Origin: Pseudomonadota bacterium
GTDB lineage: Bacteria; Pseudomonadota; Gammaproteobacteria; Burkholderiales; Burkholderiaceae_C
Assembly: GCA_023418355.1 (NCBI GenBank)
Contig: JAEZZU010000249.1
Coordinates: 1-10,957 of the forward strand
Reading direction: 5' to 3'
Length of the DNA: 10,957 nucleotides
The first letter of the stretch is position 1; the number at the start of each line of letters is the position of its first letter. Under the pieces are notes generated by a model. That model had not been told where the DNA came from and did no database searches. It was given only the letters and a program-made list of their open reading frames with translations. A program made the position numbers and the translations under genes. This document shows positions 6,551 to 10,957 of the stretch, one piece after another.

Positions 6551-7261
6551 TCAAGGTGAGGACTGGTGCCGCCCTTCACGCACGCCCTGGCGGATTTCCT
6601 GCACATCGGCCAGGATGGTCCAGAACTGCTTGGCCTGTTTCTTGTACTGGTAGTCCACCTCGGCCACCTGGTTGTTCCACATTTCAGAAATACGGCTGTC
6701 CAGACTGGGCTCGGGCAGCTGCAGATAGGCCTCGGACTCCGTGCCGTCGCGGCGTACACGGGCACCTGCATTGCGGGCAATCTTGAGCATGGCTGTGTTT
6801 TCGCTCAGCGCGTGGATGAACATCATGTTCACCCCCTTGTTACGCGAGTGCAGCATGGCCCGCGCGAACAGCCGTGTGCCCAGCCCCAAGCCACGCGCGG
6901 TCTTGAGCACCGACACCCCAAACTCCGCGCAGTTGCGGTGCTCGGCCAGATCGGTATAGGCCAGGTGCGCCATGGCAATCAACTCCAGGCGGCGGTTGAA
7001 GATGCCAAAGATATCGTCGCGCTCGAAATTGAGGCTGTCGGCATAGCGTGCCACCTGTTCGTCATTGGCGGCGTAGCCAAAGCGCAGGTAGCGATCACCT
7101 TCATCGAGCTTGAGCAAGTGGGCACGGATGCGCGCGCGGTGGCGCTCGGACAGTTCACGAATTGGCACCAGTGCAGGCACATTGCGCTTGGCCGACGAGC
7201 GGCGCAGCAACTCCCTGCCTGCTTTCCAGGGCTTGGTAATCCAGCGGATCAGCTCAGTCAT
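6551..7261 (-). CDS. GNAT-family N-acetyltransferase of unknown substrate
   Basis: A 236-residue protein with one GNAT domain (residues about 32-182). The acetyl-CoA pyrophosphate loop is RGLGLGTRLF (123-132), preceded by the strand CAEFGVSVL and followed by the helix with SENTAMLKIARNAGA (153-167), the usual motif A/B order. The early segment GDRYLRFGYA (55-64) is common in GNATs fused to or related to the acyl-CoA synthetase-linked protein acetyltransferase type, but no such second domain is present. The C-terminus (about 185-236) is a charged extension outside the domain with no fold I recognise. The ATG at 7261 is favoured over an in-frame TTG at 7279 because AGAGGA sits 8 nt upstream of it. 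It may be co-transcribed with corC-lnt, 118 bp downstream. Substrate cannot be told from sequence. Confidence 0.88.
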   Translation of the reverse strand: MTELIRWITKPWKAGRELLRRSSAKRNVPALVPIRELSERHRARIRAHLLKLDEGDRYLRFGYAANDEQVARYADSLNFERDDIFGIFNRRLELIAMAHLAYTDLAEHRNCAEFGVSVLKTARGLGLGTRLFARAMLHSRNKGVNMMFIHALSENTAMLKIARNAGARVRRDGTESEAYLQLPEPSLDSRISEMWNNQVAEVDYQYKKQAKQFWTILADVQEIRQGVREGRHQSSP

Positions 7262-7269
7262 GGATGAAT

Positions 7270-7275
7270 TCCTCT
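7270..7275 (-). promoter_or_regulatory. Shine-Dalgarno that fixes the GNAT start
   Basis: AGAGGA on the minus strand, 8 nt before the ATG at 7261. The competing TTG at 7279 would place this motif inside the coding sequence. Confidence 0.65.
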
Positions 7276-7290
7276 GCAAGCGGCGGCGTC

Positions 7291-7347
7291 AGGGTTGCGA
7301 GTGAGGCGGCGACATTTCCTGCGGGCATGGCACGCAACCCTAGGGTT
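7291..7347. promoter_or_regulatory. repeated dyad motif and 12-bp palindrome in the GNAT leader
   Basis: AACCCTAGGGTT (7336-7347) is a perfect 12-bp palindrome. The half AGGGTTGCG (7291-7299) recurs as its exact inverse CGCAACCCT (7333-7341), giving a 9-bp inverted repeat spaced by 33 bp that shares an arm with the palindrome. The cluster lies 30-86 bp upstream of the GNAT ATG, where a repressor or activator site would be expected. On the minus strand TTGCAA (7360-7365 region) is a possible -35, but the -10 is poor. The repeats are seen; the regulatory role is inferred. Confidence 0.35.
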
Positions 7348-7440
7348 TTCCATTACTGCATTGCAACATAAAACCGCTGCTTCGTCGCGTGGCGCGCACC
7401 ATGTCAGCCCATATTACGCACAGAACATGGCTTTTGCACC

Positions 7441-7472
7441 ACAGAAAAACCAACAGCACCCGCAGGTGCTGT
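7441..7472 (-). terminator. strong rho-independent terminator, minus strand
   Basis: On the minus strand ACAGCACC-TGCG-GGTGCTGT (7472-7453) is a perfect 8-bp GC-rich stem with a 4-base loop, followed by TGGTTTTTCTG. It lies about 115 bp beyond the lrp stop and ends that transcript before the GNAT promoter region. The long 3' untranslated stretch between lrp and this hairpin contains the nested inverted repeat at 7510-7573. Confidence 0.8.
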
Positions 7473-7509
7473 CATCCCAGATGCAGAAAACTTCAAAAGA
7501 AATAGCTGC

Positions 7510-7573
7510 CAGCGCTTGATAAACAGACGTTTGAGATAGATTTAATTCTCAAATGCTTGATTGATCAGCGCTG
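7510..7573. repeat. nested inverted-repeat element, likely an interspersed Comamonadaceae repeat
   Basis: Outer arms CAGCGC-t-TGAT (7510-7520) and ATCAGCGCTG (7564-7573) pair with one bulged base. Inner arms TTTGAGA (7530-7536) and TCTCAAA (7547-7553) pair perfectly round an AT-rich 10-base loop. The stretch is clearly lower in GC than the genes beside it. From memory, the flanking string ATAGCTGCCAGCGCTTGATA resembles a short sequence that recurs between genes in Comamonadaceae and related genomes; that identity is not tested here. Only one copy is in this window. Confidence 0.5.
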
Positions 7574-7586
7574 CACGCTCTCTTTT

Positions 7587-8069
7587 TTAGACGGGCACCG
7601 AAGTGGTGGCCTTGACGCGGTCCAGCACAAAGCTGGTCTTGCAGTCCGACACGCTGGGGTGCTTGAGCAAGGTTTCCATGATGAAGCGGCTGTAGTGCTG
7701 CATGTCAGCCACCACCACGCGCAGCAGATAGTCCATTTCGCCAGTCAGCGATGCGCATTCCACCACCTCGGGCCAGCCCTGCACGCTTTGCTTGAAGGCA
7801 TCCATGGGATTGCGCTTGTGGGTTTCCGTGCTTTTTTCCAGGCGCACGTTCAGGTAAGCCGTCAGACCCAGACCGACTTTTTCAGGCGGCACCAGCGCCA
7901 CATAACGCTCAATCACGCCTGCCTCTTCCAGGCGTTTGACACGACGCAGCACAGCACTGGGCGATAGCCCCACCTGCTCGCCAATCACGTCGTAGGTTTC
8001 ACGTCCATTTTCTTGCAAGCGGCGCAAAATGGACCGATCCAGCTTATCGAGGTTATGTTCAGTGCTCAT
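7587..8069 (-). CDS. Lrp/AsnC-family transcriptional regulator
   Basis: A 160-residue protein of standard Lrp length. The N-terminal winged helix-turn-helix spans residues about 8-58 (LDKLDRSILRRLQENGRET, then LSPSAVLRRVKRLEEAGVI with the recognition helix at about 37-48). The C-terminal RAM/effector domain spans about 65-155 and carries LTGEMDYLLRVVVADM (108-123), the region that binds amino acids in Lrp relatives. Such proteins form octameric or dimeric discs that regulate amino acid genes and often themselves. It is divergent from fadD across 190 bp, so it may control fadD as well as itself, which is an inference from position only. The ATG at 8069 is preceded by no clear Shine-Dalgarno. 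Whether it is Lrp proper or a specialised paralogue cannot be told. Confidence 0.93.
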   Translation of the reverse strand: MSTEHNLDKLDRSILRRLQENGRETYDVIGEQVGLSPSAVLRRVKRLEEAGVIERYVALVPPEKVGLGLTAYLNVRLEKSTETHKRNPMDAFKQSVQGWPEVVECASLTGEMDYLLRVVVADMQHYSRFIMETLLKHPSVSDCKTSFVLDRVKATTSVPV

Positions 8070-8099
8070 GAGTCATGATTTTATGCACGCTGCAACTCA

Positions 8100-8130
8100 T
8101 ATATAAGACTTAGGAGCGCGTTTTTTTCAA
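8100..8130 (-). promoter_or_regulatory. candidate lrp promoter
   Basis: On the minus strand TTGAAA (8130-8125) and TATATA (8105-8100) are good -35 and -10 matches but with a 19-bp spacer, which is longer than optimal. The -10 lies about 31 bp before the lrp ATG. A TAAAAT closer to the ATG is an alternative -10. Confidence 0.35.
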
Positions 8131-8173
8131 ACAAAGCGCCATCCAGCGCAAAACACCGCCTCCAAGCAAACCC

Positions 8174-8202
8174 TTGACACCGGGAAAAGCCCCATTCATG
8201 CC
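8174..8202 (+). promoter_or_regulatory. candidate fadD promoter
   Basis: A perfect TTGACA -35 box (8174-8179) stands 80 bp upstream of fadD. The -10 region 14-17 bp later (ATTCATGCC) is only a weak match, so either the promoter needs an activator or the box is coincidental. Confidence 0.35.
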
Positions 8203-8247
8203 ACGCCGTGGCCGCCTCAACAATGGTCCATCCCACCATGCACGACG

Positions 8248-8254
8248 AAAGGGA
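8248..8254 (+). promoter_or_regulatory. Shine-Dalgarno of fadD
   Basis: AAAGGGA with 5 nt to the ATG at 8260; it supports this start. Confidence 0.65.
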
Positions 8255-8259
8255 CTGAT

Positions 8260-9966
8260 ATGGACCGTCTGTGGCTCAAGCACTATCCCGCCGGTGTTCC
8301 CCATGAGATTGACACCAGCATCTACCGCTCCGTCGTAGATCTGCTGGAAGAATCCATGCAGAAATATGCGGATCAGCCTTTCAGCGTCTGCATGGATGTG
8401 TGGATGAGCTACCGGGAGCTGGAGCAGCGCTCACGTCAGCTGGCCGCCTGGCTGCAAAGCCTGCAGTTGGAACCCGGTGCCCGCGTGGCCATCATGCTGC
8501 CCAATATTCCGCAGTTTGCCGTGACCATGGCGGCCGTCCTGCGCGCGGGCTACACCTGCGTCAACGTCAATCCGCTCTACACCGCGCGCGAGCTGGAGCA
8601 CCAGCTCCGGGACTCGGGCGCCACGGCCATCGTGATTCTGGAGAACTTTGCCCACACCCTGGCCGAGGTGCTGCCGCGCAGCGGCATCAAGCACATCTGC
8701 CTGACCGCCATGGGCGATCTGCTGGGACCGGTCTATGGCAGCTGGATCAGCTTTGCCGTGCGGCATCTGGCCAAGATGGTGCCTGCGTTTGAGCTGCCAC
8801 TCAAAGGCTGCACGCTGACCCCTTTCAAGACCGCACTGTCACGCGGCGAGCACCTGCGCCTGGCACGTCCCAAGCTAGACCACGACAGCATTGCCTTCCT
8901 GCAGTACACCGGCGGCACCACCGGCCTGGCCAAGGGTGCGGTGCTGACACACCGCAACATCATTGCCGCCACGCTGCAGGCTGAGGCCTGGTTTGCACCG
9001 GCCTATGAAGGGCGCACCGACATGCGCAAGCTGCACGGCATTGCCGCGCTGCCGCTCTACCACATCTTTGCGCTGACGCTGCTGCTGCTCACCCTGCGCC
9101 AGGGCTCCAGCCTGAGTCTGATTCCCAACCCGCGCGACATCCCCAAGTTCGTCGCCGTGCTGCGCAAGCGGCCCTTTCACACGCTGCCGGCCGTCAACAC
9201 CTTGTTCAATGCCCTGCTGCAGAACGAGCAGTTCCGCCAGATTGACTTTTCCTCGCTAGCCGTCACGCAGGCGGGTGGCATGGCTGCTTCCGAAGGTACA
9301 GCCCTGCAATGGCAGAAAGTCACGGGCAAGGTCATGGTGGAAGGCTGGGGCATGAGCGAGACCTGCGCCATCGGCACCAACAACCCGGTCAATGCCACCA
9401 CCTTCAGCGGCACGATTGGCCTGCCACTGCCCAGCGTGGACATCGCCATCAAGGATGACGACGGCAACGACCAGCCGATTGGCACTGCGGGCGAGATCTG
9501 CATCCGCGGCCCGAACGTGATGCAGGGCTACTACAACCAGCCCCAGGAAACCGCCAAGGCGTTTACCGCAGACGGCTACCTGCGCACCGGCGATATTGGT
9601 GTGATGGACGAAAACGGCTACACCAAGCTGATCGACCGCAAGAAGGACATGATTCTGGTCAGCGGCTTCAACGTCTATCCGAACGAGCTGGAAAACGTGA
9701 TTTCGCTCTGCCCGGGCGTGCTCGAGTGCGCCGCCGTGAGCGTGCCTGATGAGCATTCGGGGGAAGCCATCAAGGTATTTGTGGTGCGCAGCGACCCCAG
9801 CCTGACGGAAGACCGTCTGCTGCGCTACTGCCACGAACATCTGACCGGCTACAAGCGCCCCAAGTACATCGAGTTCCGCGACGAACTGCCCAAGACCAAT
9901 GTGGGCAAGATTTTGCGCCGCGCGCTGCGCGACAACCCGGCCGCACCACCTGCACCACCCCATTGA
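8260..9966 (+). CDS. fadD: long-chain fatty acid--CoA ligase
   Basis: An adenylate-forming enzyme that activates free fatty acid to acyl-AMP and then acyl-CoA, feeding beta-oxidation or acyl-CoA-dependent synthesis. The 568 residues match FadD length. Visible core motifs in order: P-loop YTGGTTGLAKGA (216-227), GWGMSET (362-368), YLRTGDIG (440-447) with the ribose-binding Asp, the hinge segment DRKKDMILVSGFNVYPNELE (459-478), and PKTNVGKILRR (544-554) with catalytic Lys550. The FadD-type hinge and the segment KRPKYIEFRDELPKTNVGK favour a medium- to long-chain ligase; chain length preference is not read from sequence. Transcribed away from the Lrp gene and followed directly by the MBL gene. 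The last residues (PAAPPAPPH) are a Pro/Ala tail outside the domain. Confidence 0.92.
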   Translation: MDRLWLKHYPAGVPHEIDTSIYRSVVDLLEESMQKYADQPFSVCMDVWMSYRELEQRSRQLAAWLQSLQLEPGARVAIMLPNIPQFAVTMAAVLRAGYTCVNVNPLYTARELEHQLRDSGATAIVILENFAHTLAEVLPRSGIKHICLTAMGDLLGPVYGSWISFAVRHLAKMVPAFELPLKGCTLTPFKTALSRGEHLRLARPKLDHDSIAFLQYTGGTTGLAKGAVLTHRNIIAATLQAEAWFAPAYEGRTDMRKLHGIAALPLYHIFALTLLLLTLRQGSSLSLIPNPRDIPKFVAVLRKRPFHTLPAVNTLFNALLQNEQFRQIDFSSLAVTQAGGMAASEGTALQWQKVTGKVMVEGWGMSETCAIGTNNPVNATTFSGTIGLPLPSVDIAIKDDDGNDQPIGTAGEICIRGPNVMQGYYNQPQETAKAFTADGYLRTGDIGVMDENGYTKLIDRKKDMILVSGFNVYPNELENVISLCPGVLECAAVSVPDEHSGEAIKVFVVRSDPSLTEDRLLRYCHEHLTGYKRPKYIEFRDELPKTNVGKILRRALRDNPAAPPAPPH

Positions 9967-9968
9967 AG

Positions 9969-10913
9969 ATGCAGCACACCACAACCACTCCGGGCCTCTG
10001 GCCCGGTATGTTTTTTCTGGAGCGAGGCTGGCTCTCGGCCAACAACATCCTTTTTCTGGATGCCGATGCAGCCACCATCGTCGATACCGGCTACTGCACC
10101 CATGCCGAGCAGACGCTGGCACTGCTGCGCAGCACCATGGGCGATCGACCGCTCACGCGCATTCTGAACACCCACCTGCACAGCGACCACTGCGGCGGCA
10201 ATGCCGCACTGCAGGCCGCATGGCCCGAGGTGCAGACCTGGATTGCGCCGGGGCAGGCGCAGCATGTGGCCCGCTGGAACCCGGAGGCACTGAGCTACAT
10301 CCCCAGCGGGCAGGAATGCCCACGCTTTACGGCCCAGCATGTGCTGCAGCCGGGCACGGAGATCACCCTCGGCGGTCGCCCATGGCAGATCCATGCTGCG
10401 CCGGGTCATGACCCGCACTCCATCATCCTGTTCGAGCCGCAGTGGCGCCTGCTGATCTCGGCCGATGCGCTCTGGGAAAACGGCTTTGGCGTGGTGTTTC
10501 CGGAAATCGAGGGCATGCATGCCTTTGAGGAAGTGGCTGCGACGCTCGACGTGATTGAGGCCCTGCAACCGGCCCTCGTGCTGCCCGGCCATGGGCCCAT
10601 GTTCAACGATGCAGCCACCGCGCTGGCTACGGCACGCCGGCGGCTGCAGCAGTTCATACAGCACCCCGAGCGCCATGCGCGCTACGCCGCCAAGGTACTG
10701 CTCAAATACAAATTGCTGGAATGGCAGCAGCTGCCACTGACGCAGGTGTGGGCCTGGTGCGCACAGACACCCTATATGGGCATGCTGCACGAACGCTATT
10801 TCGCGACCCAGCCCTTGCAGGCATGGCTGGATGCGCTGGTGCAGGAGCTGGTGGACAGCAGGGCCGCCGCGCTGGAGTTGCTCGACGGCACGCCTGTATT
10901 GATGAACCGTTAA
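9969..10913 (+). CDS. metallo-beta-lactamase-fold hydrolase
   Basis: A 314-residue MBL-fold protein with the full metal set: HLHSDHCGG (His69, His71, Asp73, His74), His147 in APGHDPHS, Asp166 in SADALWENG, and His208 in PGHGP. The conserved strand ATIVDTGY (35-42) before the first motif is typical. The set indicates a two-metal hydrolase. The C-terminal part (about 215-314) is helical and charged, like the tail of MBL proteins that act on thioesters or lactones, but the substrate is not identifiable. It begins 2 bp after the fadD stop, so it is almost surely co-transcribed and may act on an acyl-CoA-related or lactone substrate; that is inference. An in-frame TTG at 9963 overlapping the fadD stop (TTGA) is an alternative start; neither has a clear Shine-Dalgarno. 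Confidence 0.88.
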   Translation: MQHTTTTPGLWPGMFFLERGWLSANNILFLDADAATIVDTGYCTHAEQTLALLRSTMGDRPLTRILNTHLHSDHCGGNAALQAAWPEVQTWIAPGQAQHVARWNPEALSYIPSGQECPRFTAQHVLQPGTEITLGGRPWQIHAAPGHDPHSIILFEPQWRLLISADALWENGFGVVFPEIEGMHAFEEVAATLDVIEALQPALVLPGHGPMFNDAATALATARRRLQQFIQHPERHARYAAKVLLKYKLLEWQQLPLTQVWAWCAQTPYMGMLHERYFATQPLQAWLDALVQELVDSRAAALELLDGTPVLMNR

Positions 10914-10919
10914 CTGGAA

Positions 10920-10935
10920 GGGGCGTGCTGGCCCC
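10920..10935 (+). terminator. possible hairpin after the MBL gene
   Basis: GGGGC-GTGCTG-GCCCC forms a 5-bp stem 6 bp after the MBL stop. It is followed by C-rich sequence with no T run before the window ends, so terminator status is weak. Confidence 0.3.
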
Positions 10936-10957
10936 CATCCCTGCCTTCCCCCAGAGG

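Larger units (their letters stand above)
7262..7586. other. 325-bp non-coding interval between the GNAT gene and lrp
   Basis: No credible gene is seen here. The stretch holds, from right to left on the minus strand, the lrp 3' untranslated region with the nested inverted repeat (7510-7573), the terminator (7441-7472), and the GNAT leader with its palindromes (7291-7347). A plus-strand reading frame of 74 codons (7295-7519, GTG start) has no ribosome site and no recognisable protein features. Confidence 0.7.

Noticed and set aside
7295..7519. 74-codon plus-strand frame in the lrp-GNAT interval
   Set aside because: GTG start without a ribosome site; it runs through the terminator and GNAT leader and shows no motif.
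8110..8304. 64-codon minus-strand frame between lrp and fadD
   Set aside because: It starts inside fadD, crosses the probable promoter region and has no protein features.
9256..10790. Two long minus-strand frames (288 and 313 codons) opposite fadD and the MBL gene
   Set aside because: Both overlap each other and lie antisense to genes with complete catalytic motifs.

Overview
The window looks like chromosomal DNA from a betaproteobacterium of the Comamonadaceae (Comamonas/Delftia/Acidovorax type). The evidence is high GC, dense minus-strand operons with 4-base start/stop overlaps, and protein sequences of the type I associate with that family. This placement is an inference from sequence style, not a database result. 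There are ten protein-coding genes. Nine are complete, and one is cut by the left edge. I see no rRNA, tRNA, CRISPR array, IS element or prophage gene.

Layout. Positions 1-2015 (minus): a YgjP/DUF45-type metalloprotein gene (cut at the left edge), plsC (lysophosphatidate acyltransferase) and a GmhB-like HAD protein, read in the order HAD, plsC, DUF45. Positions 2083-3824 (minus): fabA-fabB, the anaerobic unsaturated fatty acid pair, joined by an ATGA overlap. Positions 3995-6432 (minus): corC-lnt, also joined by ATGA. Positions 6551-7261 (minus): a GNAT acetyltransferase. Positions 7262-7586: a 325-bp non-coding stretch with a strong minus-strand terminator, a nested inverted-repeat element and a 12-bp palindrome. 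Positions 7587-8069 (minus): an Lrp/AsnC regulator, divergent from 8260-10913 (plus), which holds a FadD-type acyl-CoA ligase followed directly by a metallo-beta-lactamase-fold hydrolase.

Most of the window concerns membrane lipid and envelope. FabA and FabB make unsaturated acyl-ACP, PlsC puts an acyl chain on lysophosphatidate to give phosphatidate, Lnt uses phospholipid acyl chains to finish lipoproteins, and FadD activates free fatty acids to CoA esters. The Lrp regulator and the MBL hydrolase are linked to FadD only by position.

The most unusual item is the GmhB-like protein. It keeps the fold, the nucleophile Asp and the zinc-loop ligands of heptose-bisphosphate phosphatases, but the general acid/base Asp, the motif III Lys and both motif IV Asp are replaced. 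It therefore reads as a probable pseudo-phosphatase kept intact beside plsC. Other points of interest are an 18-bp palindrome just ahead of fabA, a long imperfect hairpin between fabB and the HAD gene, and a nested hairpin element near lrp that resembles an interspersed repeat.
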